A stretch of 64,000 nt of DNA from Rhodopseudomonas_A palustris_F (GTDB lineage: Bacteria > Pseudomonadota > Alphaproteobacteria > Rhizobiales > Xanthobacteraceae). The DNA lies in the NCBI RefSeq assembly GCF_000013745.1, contig NC_007925.1, positions 1,364,001 through 1,428,000 of the forward strand, written 5' to 3'. Below the pieces are notes generated by a model. The model saw only the letters and a list, made by a program, of their open reading frames with translations. It was not told the DNA's origin and searched no databases. A program made the position numbers and the translations under genes. This document shows positions 42,563 through 50,531 of this stretch, in pieces (within the stretch, counting starts at the first letter, position 1; each line of letters opens with the position of its first letter).

Positions 42563-43501
42563 ATGGAAACCATCGCGGTAGTGCTGAAGCAGCCGAAACA
42601 TGTTGAAGTCAATCGGCTGGCTTTAACGGCTCCGACTGTCGACGATGTCGTCGTCGATGTGGCCTGGAGCGGGGTCAGTACCGGTACGGAGCGTCTGCTC
42701 TGGTCGGGCCGCATGCCGTCGTTTCCCGGAATGGGCTACCCGCTGGTCCCCGGCTACGAGTCGGTCGGCGAGGTGGTGGAAGCTGGTTCGGCGACCGACT
42801 TGCGTCCCGGCCAAATGGTGTTCGTGCCCGGCGCAAAGTGCTTCGGCGAAGTTCGCGGCCTGTTCGGCGCCTCGGCGTCCCGGCTTGTTGTCCCAGCGAA
42901 GCGCGTCATCGCGCTCGATCAGAGCCTGGGTGAGCGCGGAATTCTGCTGGCGCTGGCGGCGACGGCCTATCACGCCATCGCGGCGCGCGGCGGACGCCCG
43001 CCCGAATGCATTGTCGGCCACGGCGTACTTGGCCGCTTGTTGGCGCGGATCGCCGTTGCGCTCGGCAATCCGCCGCCGGTGGTGTGGGAAAAGAACCCAG
43101 TCCGCGCTGGCGGCGCCGACGGATATAGCGTCATCGATCCCGCGGACGACGCCCGGCGGGACTACCAAAGCATCTACGACGTCAGCGGCGATCCGACATT
43201 GTTGGACTCTTTGATTTCGCGCATCGCGGCGGGCGGAGAAATCGTGCTGGCTGGTTTTTATAGCGATCCTTTGTCGTTCGCGTTTCCGCCGGCATTCATG
43301 CGCGAGGCCCGGATCCGGGTCGCCGCCGAATGGCAGCCGCCGGATATCGCGGCGACCAAGGACTTGATCGAAACAGGGCGGCTTTCGCTCGATGGATTGA
43401 TTACGCATCACCATGACGCGAAAGCCGCGCCGGATGCCTACCGGATCGCTTTTGAAGATGCTGCATGTCTGAAGATGGTTTTGAACTGGAGATTGAGCTG
43501 A
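42563..43501 (+). CDS. bchC: Bacteriochlorophyllide a dehydrogenase (3-hydroxyethyl)
   Basis: Oxidises the C3 hydroxyethyl group to acetyl during bacteriochlorophyll a synthesis. The 312-residue protein is of the zinc-type alcohol dehydrogenase fold: SGVSTGTERLLWSG at about 34-47, PLVPGYESVGEVVEAG at about 60, IVGHGVLGRLLARI at about 151. First gene of bchCXYZ behind the PpsR boxes. Its stop overlaps the bchX start. Confidence 0.95.
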   Translation: METIAVVLKQPKHVEVNRLALTAPTVDDVVVDVAWSGVSTGTERLLWSGRMPSFPGMGYPLVPGYESVGEVVEAGSATDLRPGQMVFVPGAKCFGEVRGLFGASASRLVVPAKRVIALDQSLGERGILLALAATAYHAIAARGGRPPECIVGHGVLGRLLARIAVALGNPPPVVWEKNPVRAGGADGYSVIDPADDARRDYQSIYDVSGDPTLLDSLISRIAAGGEIVLAGFYSDPLSFAFPPAFMREARIRVAAEWQPPDIAATKDLIETGRLSLDGLITHHHDAKAAPDAYRIAFEDAACLKMVLNWRLS

Positions 43502-44496
43502 TGAACGTCGTCCCCCAGGCCACCATGAAAGACGCGCTCCGGGCTGAAGCGGCGGTCGAGCCGGAGGCTCCGGTGACGACTCCTGTGACCAAGGAAACCC
43601 AGATCATCGCGATCTACGGCAAGGGCGGCATCGGCAAGAGCTTCACCCTCGCAAACTTGTCCTACATGATGGCGCAGCAGGGCAAAAAGGTGCTGCTGAT
43701 CGGCTGCGATCCGAAGAGCGACACCACCTCGCTGCTGTTCGGCGGCAAAGCGTGCCCGACCATCATCGAAACCTCGTCGAAGAAGAAGCTCGCCGGTGAA
43801 GAGGTCAAGATCGGCGACGTCTGCTTCAAACGCGACGGCGTTTACGCCATGGAACTCGGCGGCCCGGAAGTCGGGCGCGGCTGCGGCGGCCGCGGCATTA
43901 TTCACGGCTTTGAATTGCTGGAAAAGCTCGGCTTCCATGAATGGGGCTTCGACTACGTGTTGCTCGACTTCCTGGGCGACGTGGTGTGCGGCGGCTTCGG
44001 CCTGCCGATCGCCCGCGACATGTGCCAGAAGGTGATCGTGGTCGGCTCCAACGATCTGCAGTCGCTCTACGTCGCCAACAATGTCTGCTCGGCGGTGGAA
44101 TATTTCCGCAAGCTCGGCGGCAATGTCGGCGTCGCCGGCATGGTCATCAACAAGGATGACAACACCGGCGAAGCCCAGGCGTTCGCCAAGGCTGCCGGCA
44201 TTCCGGTGCTGGCGGCGATTCCGGCCGACGACGGCATCCGCAAGAAGAGCGCGAACTACGAAATCATCGGCTTGCCGGGCGGCGAATGGGGGCCCTTGTT
44301 CGAAGAGCTTGCCAAGAATGTCGGCCTGGCGCCGCCGGTACGTCCGACGCCGCTCAGTCAGGACGGTCTGCTCGGCCTGTTCACCAGCGACGTCACTGGG
44401 CGCGACGTGGTGCTCGAACCCGCCACCATGGAAGACATGTGCGGCGTCGCCGTGCTCGACAAGCCGTCCCTCGAAGTCGTTTACGACGCAGCGTGA
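43501..44496 (+). CDS. bchX: Chlorophyllide reductase iron protein BchX
   Basis: The NifH-like ATPase that feeds electrons to BchYZ, which reduces the C7-C8 bond of chlorophyllide. The start is the ATG at 43501 overlapping the bchC stop (an ATG at 43465 inside bchC is possible); 331 residues. The P-loop GKGGIGKSFTLANLSYMM is at about 41-58; cluster cysteines lie in GRGCGGRGIIHGFELL and in DVVCGGFGLPIARDMC. A BchL of the same family would be expected elsewhere. Confidence 0.96.
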   Translation: MNVVPQATMKDALRAEAAVEPEAPVTTPVTKETQIIAIYGKGGIGKSFTLANLSYMMAQQGKKVLLIGCDPKSDTTSLLFGGKACPTIIETSSKKKLAGEEVKIGDVCFKRDGVYAMELGGPEVGRGCGGRGIIHGFELLEKLGFHEWGFDYVLLDFLGDVVCGGFGLPIARDMCQKVIVVGSNDLQSLYVANNVCSAVEYFRKLGGNVGVAGMVINKDDNTGEAQAFAKAAGIPVLAAIPADDGIRKKSANYEIIGLPGGEWGPLFEELAKNVGLAPPVRPTPLSQDGLLGLFTSDVTGRDVVLEPATMEDMCGVAVLDKPSLEVVYDAA

Positions 44497-44521
44497 CTAG
44501 CAACATGATGCGGAGTTCGAC

Positions 44522-46129
44522 ATGACCGTCGTTTTGCCACGCTATGCCGGAGCGATCGCCGACTCGGTCGTCAATGACGAGATCGACGTCGACGCCGCCA
44601 CCGAAGCGCAGGACGCCGCGGCGCCGGCGATCAACGTCGCCGCGACCAAGGCCGACGGCCTCGGCTGCCATGCGGGTGCCGCCGAAATGAAGGCAGCGGC
44701 CAATGCCGCCGGCAAGAGCGACATTCTGGATCGCTACGCCGCCGACTATCCGAAAGGGCCGCACGACCAGCCGCAGAGCATGTGCCCGGCGTTCGGCTCG
44801 CTTCGCGTCGGCCTGCGGATGCGGCGCACCGCGACGATCCTGTCCGGCTCGGCCTGCTGCGTCTATGGCCTGACCTTCGTGTCGCATTTCTACGGCGCGC
44901 GCCGCACCGTCGGCTACGTGCCGTTCAATTCCGAAACGCTGGTCACCGGCAAGCTGTTCGAGGACATCCGCGAAGCGGTGTTCAAGCTCGCCGACCCCGA
45001 GCATTACGACACGATTATCATCACCAATCTCTGCGTGCCCACCGCGTCCGGCGTGCCGCTCGATCTGTTGCCGAACGAGATCAACGGCGTGCGCATCATC
45101 GGCATCGACGTGCCGGGATTCGGCGTGCCGACCCATGCCGAGGCCAAGGACGTGCTGGCCGGCGCGATGCTGGAATACGCCCGCAAGGAAGTCGAGCAGG
45201 GTCCGGTGCAGGCGCCGCGCGGCGGCCGCAGCGAGCGGCCGACGGTGACGCTGGTCGGCGAAATGTTTCCGGCCGACCCGGTCGGCATCGGCATGATGCT
45301 GGAGCCGCTCGGCCTTGCCGCCGGTCCGGTGGTGCCGACCCGCGAATGGCGCGAGCTCTATGCCGCGCTGGATTGCTCGGTGGTGGCGGCAATTCACCCG
45401 TTCTACAAGGCGAGCTTCCGCCAGTTCGATCTCGCCGGCCGCAAGATCGTCGGCTCGGCACCGGTCGGTCACGACGGCACCGAAGCCTGGCTCGAAGCGA
45501 TCGGCACCGCCTGCAACGTGTCGCGCGAAAAAATCGACGCCGCCAAGAACCGCTTCCTGCCGATGATCAAGTCGGCGCTCGCCGCCAAGCCGATCAACGC
45601 CCGCATCACCGTCTCCGGCTATGAAGGCTCGGAGCTGTTGGTGGCGCGGCTCTTGATCGAGAGCGGCGCGGATGTGCCCTATGTCGGCACCGCCTGTCCG
45701 CGCACCGAATGGTCTGACGCCGATCGGCAATGGTTGGAGGCCAAGGGCGCGCGGGTGCAGTACCGCGCCTCGCTGGAGCAGGACTACGCGGCGATCGACG
45801 AGTTCATGCCGCAGCTGGCGATCGGCACCACCCCGGTGGTGCAGAAGGCCAAGCAGATGGCGATCCCGGCCTTGTACTTCACCAACCTGATCTCGGCGCG
45901 GCCGCTGTTCGGCGTCGCCGGTGCCGGCTCGCTGGCGCAGGTCGTCAATGCGGCGCTCGGCAATCAGGCGCGGTTCGACGAGATGAAGGACTTCTTCGGC
46001 GAAGTCGGGCAGGGCTACGCCGCCGGCGTCTGGGAAGACACGCCGAAGGACAACGTCCCGTTCCGCGAGAAGTACAAGAAGCAGATCGAGGCGATGGCCA
46101 AGAAGCGTAAGTCGGAGGAGATGATCTGA
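44522..46129 (+). CDS. bchY: Chlorophyllide reductase subunit Y
   Basis: A NifD/BchN-like subunit of chlorophyllide reductase. The 535-residue product has cluster-ligand cysteines in QSMCPAFGSLR at about residue 86 and GSACCVYG at about 110, plus LCVPTASGVPLDLLPNEI at about 170. An alanine-rich N-terminal extension (EAQDAAAPAINVAATKA) precedes the conserved core. It overlaps bchZ by one base (TGATG). Confidence 0.95.
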   Translation: MTVVLPRYAGAIADSVVNDEIDVDAATEAQDAAAPAINVAATKADGLGCHAGAAEMKAAANAAGKSDILDRYAADYPKGPHDQPQSMCPAFGSLRVGLRMRRTATILSGSACCVYGLTFVSHFYGARRTVGYVPFNSETLVTGKLFEDIREAVFKLADPEHYDTIIITNLCVPTASGVPLDLLPNEINGVRIIGIDVPGFGVPTHAEAKDVLAGAMLEYARKEVEQGPVQAPRGGRSERPTVTLVGEMFPADPVGIGMMLEPLGLAAGPVVPTREWRELYAALDCSVVAAIHPFYKASFRQFDLAGRKIVGSAPVGHDGTEAWLEAIGTACNVSREKIDAAKNRFLPMIKSALAAKPINARITVSGYEGSELLVARLLIESGADVPYVGTACPRTEWSDADRQWLEAKGARVQYRASLEQDYAAIDEFMPQLAIGTTPVVQKAKQMAIPALYFTNLISARPLFGVAGAGSLAQVVNAALGNQARFDEMKDFFGEVGQGYAAGVWEDTPKDNVPFREKYKKQIEAMAKKRKSEEMI

Positions 46130-47577
46130 TGCTCGTCCTCGACCATGATCGCGCGGGCGGCTATTGGGGCGCGGTGTACGCCTTCACCGCCTTGAAGGGC
46201 CTGCAGGTGATCATCGACGGCCCGGTGGGCTGCGAAAATCTGCCGGTGACGTCGGTGCTGCATTACACCGACGCGTTGCCGCCGCATGAATTGCCGATCG
46301 TCGTTACCGGGCTCGGCGAGGAAGAACTCGGCCAGACCGGCACCGAAGGCGCGATGAAGCGCGCGCACCGCGTGCTCGATCCGTATCTGCCGGCGGTGGT
46401 GGTCACCGGATCGATCGCCGAGATGATCGGCGGCGGCGTCACCCCGGAAGGCACCAATATCAAGCGCTTCCTGCCGCGCACCATCGACGAGGATCAGTGG
46501 CAGAGCGCCGACCGCGCCATCGTCTGGCTGTGGAAGGAATACGGCACCAAGAAGATTCCGGAGCGCAAGCCCCGCGCGGAAGGCGTCAAGCCGCGGGTCA
46601 ACATCATCGGGCCGATCTACGGCACCTTCAACATGCCGTCGGATCTCGCGGAAATCCGCCGCCTGATCGAAGGCATCGGCGCCGACGTCAACATGGTATT
46701 CCCGCTCGGCACGCATCTCGCCGACATCCCGAAGCTGGTGAATGCCGACGTCAACGTCTGCATGTACCGCGAATTCGGCCGGATGCTGTGCGAAGCGCTG
46801 GAGCGGCCCTATCTGCAGGCGCCGATCGGGCTGCATTCCACCACCAAATTTCTGCGCAAGCTCGGCGAATTGCTCGGGCTCGATCCCGAGCCGTTCATCG
46901 AGCGCGAAAAGCACACCACCATCAAGCCGCTGTGGGATCTGTGGCGCTCGGTGACGCAGGACTTCTTCGGCACCGCGAGCTTTGCCATCGTCGCCAACGA
47001 GACCTATGCGCGCGGCGTGCGCAATTTCCTCGAGACCGAGATGGGGCTGCCCTGCACTTTTGCGGTGTCGCGGCTGGCCGGCAAGAAGACCGACAACGAC
47101 GCGGTGCGCGCCGCGGTGCGCGAAAAGCCGCCGCTGATCATGTTCGGCAGCTACAACGAACGGATGTACCTCGCCGAGGCGGGCAGCCGCGCGATCTACA
47201 TTCCGGCGTCGTTCCCCGGCGCGGTGATCCGCCGGCATACCGGCACGCCGTTCATGGGCTATTCCGGCGCGACCTATCTGGTGCAGGAAGTCTGCAACGC
47301 GCTGTTCGATGCCTTGTTCAATATCCTGCCGCTCGCCGCCGATCTCGATCGGGTAGATCCGACGCCGGCGCGTCGGCACGAGGAAATCGCCTGGAGCGAC
47401 GAAGCTAAGGCGCTGCTCGACGAAGTGCTCGAGAGCCATCCGGTGCTGGTACGCATTTCGGCGGCCAAACGGCTGCGCGATGCCGCGGAAAGCAGCGCGC
47501 GTCGTGCCGGCGAAGAGCGGGTGACCACGGACTTTGTTACCAAGGCCCGCGCTCTCATGGAAGGTCAGTCGGCATGA
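46129..47577 (+). CDS. bchZ: Chlorophyllide reductase subunit Z
   Basis: A NifK/BchB-like partner of BchY. The 482-residue product begins MLVLDHDRAGGYWGAVYAF and has the conserved DGPVGCENLPVTSVLHYTDALPPHELPIVVTGLGEEELGQ early on and a NifK-like middle (NIIGPIYGTFNMPSDLAEIRRLIEGIGADVN). Last gene of bchCXYZ, followed after 77 bp by pufQ. Confidence 0.95.
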   Translation: MLVLDHDRAGGYWGAVYAFTALKGLQVIIDGPVGCENLPVTSVLHYTDALPPHELPIVVTGLGEEELGQTGTEGAMKRAHRVLDPYLPAVVVTGSIAEMIGGGVTPEGTNIKRFLPRTIDEDQWQSADRAIVWLWKEYGTKKIPERKPRAEGVKPRVNIIGPIYGTFNMPSDLAEIRRLIEGIGADVNMVFPLGTHLADIPKLVNADVNVCMYREFGRMLCEALERPYLQAPIGLHSTTKFLRKLGELLGLDPEPFIEREKHTTIKPLWDLWRSVTQDFFGTASFAIVANETYARGVRNFLETEMGLPCTFAVSRLAGKKTDNDAVRAAVREKPPLIMFGSYNERMYLAEAGSRAIYIPASFPGAVIRRHTGTPFMGYSGATYLVQEVCNALFDALFNILPLAADLDRVDPTPARRHEEIAWSDEAKALLDEVLESHPVLVRISAAKRLRDAAESSARRAGEERVTTDFVTKARALMEGQSA

Positions 47578-47609
47578 GGGTGATTGAGGCAAAACAATGC
47601 TTTCTGAAA

Positions 47610-47631
47610 TTGCGCAGTGTCATATGCGCAA
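47610..47631 (+). promoter_or_regulatory. Inverted repeat upstream of pufQ
   Basis: A perfect 7-bp inverted repeat, TTGCGCA - 8 bp - TGCGCAA, lies 24 bp before the pufQ start. It does not fit TGT-N12-ACA. The TTG...CAA ends recall Fnr/FixK-type palindromes, although the 8-bp spacing between arms of 7 is not canonical. It could be an operator for oxygen or redox control of puf, or a short mRNA hairpin. Confidence 0.4.
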
Positions 47632-47654
47632 ATCAACATTCAGGAGAGTGATCG

Positions 47655-47882
47655 ATGTCCGAATATGTCCATACCGGCCGTCGCTTCAAACTGCTTCCCG
47701 AAAGTGCTGACAAGGAATCGCGCGTGATCTACGGCGCCTGCTATGCGCTGTTTCTGGTCCGGGCCGTGGTGACGCGGGCGATGCCTTGGCGCGCGAGGAA
47801 GTCCGCGAGCCATGAGTCGGTGTTTTGCGAGGCCAGCAACGCCGCCAGCGTTCTGGTGACCTCGTCGTTCATGGGCTTGTAA
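47655..47882 (+). CDS. pufQ: PufQ-like protein
   Basis: A 75-residue protein with AGGAGA 8 bp before the ATG. Layout: a polar start MSEYVHTGRRFKLLPESADKE, one hydrophobic segment at about residues 25-41 (VIYGACYALFLVRAVVTRA), and a polar C-terminus ending SSFMGL. The position between bchZ and pufB is that of pufQ in purple bacteria, whose product is a small membrane protein needed for normal bacteriochlorophyll delivery. The assignment rests mainly on position and one-helix shape, since PufQ sequences diverge strongly. A minus-strand frame over the same bases was rejected. Confidence 0.7.
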   Translation: MSEYVHTGRRFKLLPESADKESRVIYGACYALFLVRAVVTRAMPWRARKSASHESVFCEASNAASVLVTSSFMGL

Positions 47883-47924
47883 TACGAGAATTTCGTCCGG
47901 CGGTGCCGGACGGAACGCGCCGTC

Positions 47925-48013
47925 TCGGAAACGAAACGGTAATTCACTGTCGTTTCGGAAACGATACGGCATTCATTGCCGCCCACGCTCGGGCGGCGAG
48001 CGGCCGAAAGGCC
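47925..48013 (+). promoter_or_regulatory. Structured puf leader: direct repeats and stacked hairpins before pufB
   Basis: The 150 bp between pufQ and pufB hold a direct repeat (TCGGAAACGAAACGG at 47925 and TCGGAAACGATACGG at 47955, 30-bp period), then a perfect 7-bp hairpin GCCGCCC-ACGCTC-GGGCGGC (47978-47997) and a GGCC-GAAA-GGCC tetraloop hairpin (48002-48013), ending 6 bp before the pufB ribosome site. Such 5' structures commonly define a stable processed end of the pufBA mRNA; that role is inferred. Confidence 0.55.
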
Positions 48014-48033
48014 ATCACTAGGAGGTGTACCAA

Positions 48034-48237
48034 ATGAGTGACGGTTCCATCTCGGGACTTTCCGAAGCGGAAGCTAAGGAATTCCACTCGATCTTCGTGA
48101 CGAGCTTCTTCCTCTTCATCGTTGTCGCTGTGGTTGCTCACATTCTTGCTTGGATGTGGCGTCCCTGGCTCGCGCCCGTTGGCGGTTACAAGACCGCGCT
48201 GGATAGCATCCAGCATTTTGCAACGTATCTGTCGTAA
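48034..48237 (+). CDS. pufB: LH1 light-harvesting beta polypeptide
   Basis: A 67-residue antenna subunit, start at the ATG at 48034 with a strong AGGAGG site 9 bp upstream. The N-terminus SDGSISGLSEAEAKEFHSIF carries the outer conserved His; the membrane helix follows and ends VVAHILAWMWRPWLAP, with the bacteriochlorophyll-binding His in VAHILAW. The C-terminal extension VGGYKTALDSIQHFATYLS is longer than in Rhodobacter. It is first of the pufBALM structural genes. Confidence 0.96.
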   Translation: MSDGSISGLSEAEAKEFHSIFVTSFFLFIVVAVVAHILAWMWRPWLAPVGGYKTALDSIQHFATYLS

Positions 48238-48249
48238 AGGGAGGCAACT

Positions 48250-48420
48250 ATGTGGCGAATTTGGCTTCTGTTTGATCCGCGCCGTGCGCTGGTTCTGCTG
48301 TTCACGTTCCTGTTCGGGCTCGGCATCATCATCCACTTCATCCTGCTGAGCACCAGCCGGTTCAACTGGCTCGATGGTGCGAAGAAGACGGCTGAGATCA
48401 CCCTCAGCATGCTCACCTGA
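48250..48420 (+). CDS. pufA: LH1 light-harvesting alpha polypeptide
   Basis: A 56-residue antenna subunit, MWRIWLLFDPRRALVLL... with GGAGG upstream, 12 bp after pufB. The WLLFDPRRAL amphipathic start, a single membrane helix, and the bacteriochlorophyll-ligand His in IIIHFILLSTSRFNWL are all typical of LH1 alpha. It pairs with PufB around the reaction centre. It is followed by a strong intercistronic hairpin. Confidence 0.96.
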   Translation: MWRIWLLFDPRRALVLLFTFLFGLGIIIHFILLSTSRFNWLDGAKKTAEITLSMLT

Positions 48421-48452
48421 TGGCATGACGTACTGCTCACCGGAACGGACGA

Positions 48453-48485
48453 GAAACGGACCGCCCTGCCGGGCTCGGCCGTTTC
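48453..48485 (+). promoter_or_regulatory. pufA-pufL intercistronic hairpin
   Basis: A two-part stem, GAAACGG...CCGTTTC enclosing GCCC-TGCC-GGGC, lies 33 bp after pufA and 70 bp before pufL. In purple bacteria the pufA-pufL hairpin stabilises the upstream pufBA mRNA, so that LH1 is made in large excess over reaction centre; the position here is the same. Confidence 0.75.
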
Positions 48486-48554
48486 CGGGGGCGACGGCAA
48501 CTACGATGGATAGAACGATGGATATTCCCTGGCTCGCACGCGGAGGAACGATCG

Positions 48555-49388
48555 ATGGCAATGCTCAGCTTTGAGAAAAAATACCGCGTTCGCGGCGGAA
48601 CGCTTATCGGGGGGGACCTGCTCGATTTCTGGATTGGTCCCTTCTACGTCGGTTTCTTTGGGGTCGCGACGGTCTTTTTTGCAGTCCTCGGCGTCGCGCT
48701 GATCCTGTGGAATACCGCGCTCGGCCCCACCTGGAATTTGTGGCAGATCAGCGTCAACCCGCCGGACGTTAAATACGGACTTGGATTTGCTCCTCTTGCC
48801 GAGGGCGGCATTTGGCAGTGGGTTACGATCTTCGCCTGGTGCGCGTTCGTGTCGTGGGCGCTGCGCGAGGTCGAAATCTGCCGTAAACTTGGTATCGGCT
48901 TCCATGTCCCGTTCGCATTCAGCTTCGCGATCTTTGCTTACACGACCCTGGTTGTGATCCGCCCGGTTCTGATGGGTTCCTGGAGCTACGGCTTCCCCTA
49001 CGGCATTTTCACGCATCTCGATTGGGTGTCGAACACCGGCTATCAGTACGGCCAATTCCACTACAACCCGGCCCACATGATCGCGATCACGTTCTTCTTC
49101 ACGACGTGTCTCGCGCTGGCTCTGCATGGCGGCCTGGTTCTGTCGGCGACCAATCCCGACCGCGGCGAACCCGTCAAATCGCCCGAGCATGAGAATACCG
49201 TGTTCCGCGATCTGGTCGGCTACTCGATCGGCACCATCGGCATCCATCGCGTCGGTCTGTTCATCGCGCTGTGTGCCGTTTTCTTCAGCGCGGTCTGCAT
49301 GCTGCTCTCCGGTCCGGTGTTGTCCGAAGGCGGTTCCTGGCCCGATTGGTGGGAATGGTGGCGTCGTCTCCCGGTCTGGAGCTCCTAA
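48555..49388 (+). CDS. pufL: Photosynthetic reaction centre L subunit
   Basis: A 277-residue five-helix membrane protein binding the special pair and QB. It starts MAMLSFEKKYRVRGGTLIGGDLLDFW. Conserved items: FGLGFAPLAEGGIWQ-type segment, REVEICRKLGIGFHVPFAF at about residue 103, LDWVSNTGYQYGQFHYNPAHM with the special-pair His at about 155-175, the iron-ligand His in ALHGGLVLSA at about 190, and GIHRVGLF at about 230. It follows the hairpin that separates antenna from reaction-centre genes. Confidence 0.97.
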   Translation: MAMLSFEKKYRVRGGTLIGGDLLDFWIGPFYVGFFGVATVFFAVLGVALILWNTALGPTWNLWQISVNPPDVKYGLGFAPLAEGGIWQWVTIFAWCAFVSWALREVEICRKLGIGFHVPFAFSFAIFAYTTLVVIRPVLMGSWSYGFPYGIFTHLDWVSNTGYQYGQFHYNPAHMIAITFFFTTCLALALHGGLVLSATNPDRGEPVKSPEHENTVFRDLVGYSIGTIGIHRVGLFIALCAVFFSAVCMLLSGPVLSEGGSWPDWWEWWRRLPVWSS

Positions 49389-49418
49389 TTTAACCCGGTC
49401 ACAAGAAAGAGTCTTGTC

Positions 49419-50339
49419 ATGGCCTATCAGAATATTTTCTCACAAGTGCAGGTGCAGAGCGCCGCACACCATGGGGTACCCTTACGGCCCGGGAGTTCGG
49501 CCCGTGAGACGCAGACGACGTTCAGCTACTGGCTGGGTAAGATCGGCGACGCGCAGGTGGGACCGATTTACCTCGGCTACACCGGCGTGGCGTCCCTGCT
49601 CTGCGGGTTTGTTGCCATCGAGATCATCGGCCTCAACATGTTGGCCTCGGTGGACTGGAGCCCGATCGCGTTCCTGAAGAACTTCTGCTGGCTGGCTCTT
49701 GAGCCGCCGAAGCCGGAATATGGCCTCGGCTTCGCGCCGCTCAAGGAAGGCGGCTGGTGGTTGATGACCGGCTTCTTCCTGACCACCTCGATCGTTCTGT
49801 GGTGGGTTCGGACCTATCGCCGCGCTCGCGCGCTCGGCATGGGCACGCACGTGTCGTGGGCGTTCGCCTCGGCGATCTTCCTGTACTTCTCGCTCGGCTT
49901 CATTCAGCCGGTGTTGATGGGGAGCTTCAGCGAAGCGCCGCCGTTCGGGATCTTCCCGCATCTCGACTGGACCAACAACTTCTCGATCAAGTACGGCAAT
50001 CTCTACTACAATCCGTTCCACTGTCTCTCGATCGCGTTCCTGTACGGCTCGGCTCTGCTGTTCGCCATGCACGGTGCGACCATCTTGGCCGTGAGCCGCT
50101 ACGGCGGTGAGCGCGAAATCGAGCAGGTCGTCGACCGTGGTACGGCGCTCGAGCGTGCGGCGTTGTTCTGGCGCTGGACGATGGGCTTCAACGCCACGGC
50201 CGAGTCGATCCATCGCTGGGCCTGGTGGTTTGCGGTTCTGACCACCCTGACGGGCGGTATCGGCATCATCCTCACCGGACCGGTCGTCGATAATTGGTTC
50301 GACTGGGGCGTCAAGCACGGGCTGGCGCCGCCCCGGTAA
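49419..50339 (+). CDS. pufM: Photosynthetic reaction centre M subunit
   Basis: A 306-residue reaction-centre subunit binding QA and the non-haem iron. It starts MAYQNIFSQVQVQ. Conserved items: KPEYGLGFAPLKEGGWW, YNPFHCLSIAFLYGSALLFAMHGATILAV (His ligands at about 200-220), WRWTMGFNATAESIHRWAWW at about 250-269, and TGPVVDNW near the end. No pufC (tetrahaem cytochrome) follows; the next gene is ppsR1. Electrons are therefore expected from a soluble carrier such as the cytochrome c2 encoded at 56373. Confidence 0.97.
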   Translation: MAYQNIFSQVQVQSAAHHGVPLRPGSSARETQTTFSYWLGKIGDAQVGPIYLGYTGVASLLCGFVAIEIIGLNMLASVDWSPIAFLKNFCWLALEPPKPEYGLGFAPLKEGGWWLMTGFFLTTSIVLWWVRTYRRARALGMGTHVSWAFASAIFLYFSLGFIQPVLMGSFSEAPPFGIFPHLDWTNNFSIKYGNLYYNPFHCLSIAFLYGSALLFAMHGATILAVSRYGGEREIEQVVDRGTALERAALFWRWTMGFNATAESIHRWAWWFAVLTTLTGGIGIILTGPVVDNWFDWGVKHGLAPPR

Positions 50340-50372
50340 AAGTGCATAACAACGACCCTGCGAACTCGGAAC

Positions 50373-50411
50373 GCGCGCGCCTCACTTGCAAGTTGCTGGT
50401 CAGGCGCGCGC
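50373..50411 (+). terminator. Hairpin at the 3' end of puf
   Basis: A perfect 10-bp stem, GCGCGCGCCT with AGGCGCGCGC, around a 19-nt loop, 33 bp after pufM. No T-run follows, so it is more likely a 3'-end stabiliser or a Rho-assisted end than a classic intrinsic terminator. Confidence 0.6.
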
Positions 50412-50531
50412 AACCTCTTGCTCTTCGTTCGCCGCTCCAGCAAGACTGGATGGGTCTGTGAATTCCAACGCGGCGAAAACACGCACGAGCGGAGGGTCAC
50501 TTCTTGTTGGAGGATATTTGCCCTGGCGCAA

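Noticed and set aside
47616..47637. TGT...ACA pair upstream of pufQ as a PpsR box
   Set aside because: The spacing is 15 bp rather than the required 12.
47741..47986. 81-codon minus-strand frame over pufQ
   Set aside because: pufQ on the plus strand has a ribosome site and the expected position; the minus frame has no recognisable features.
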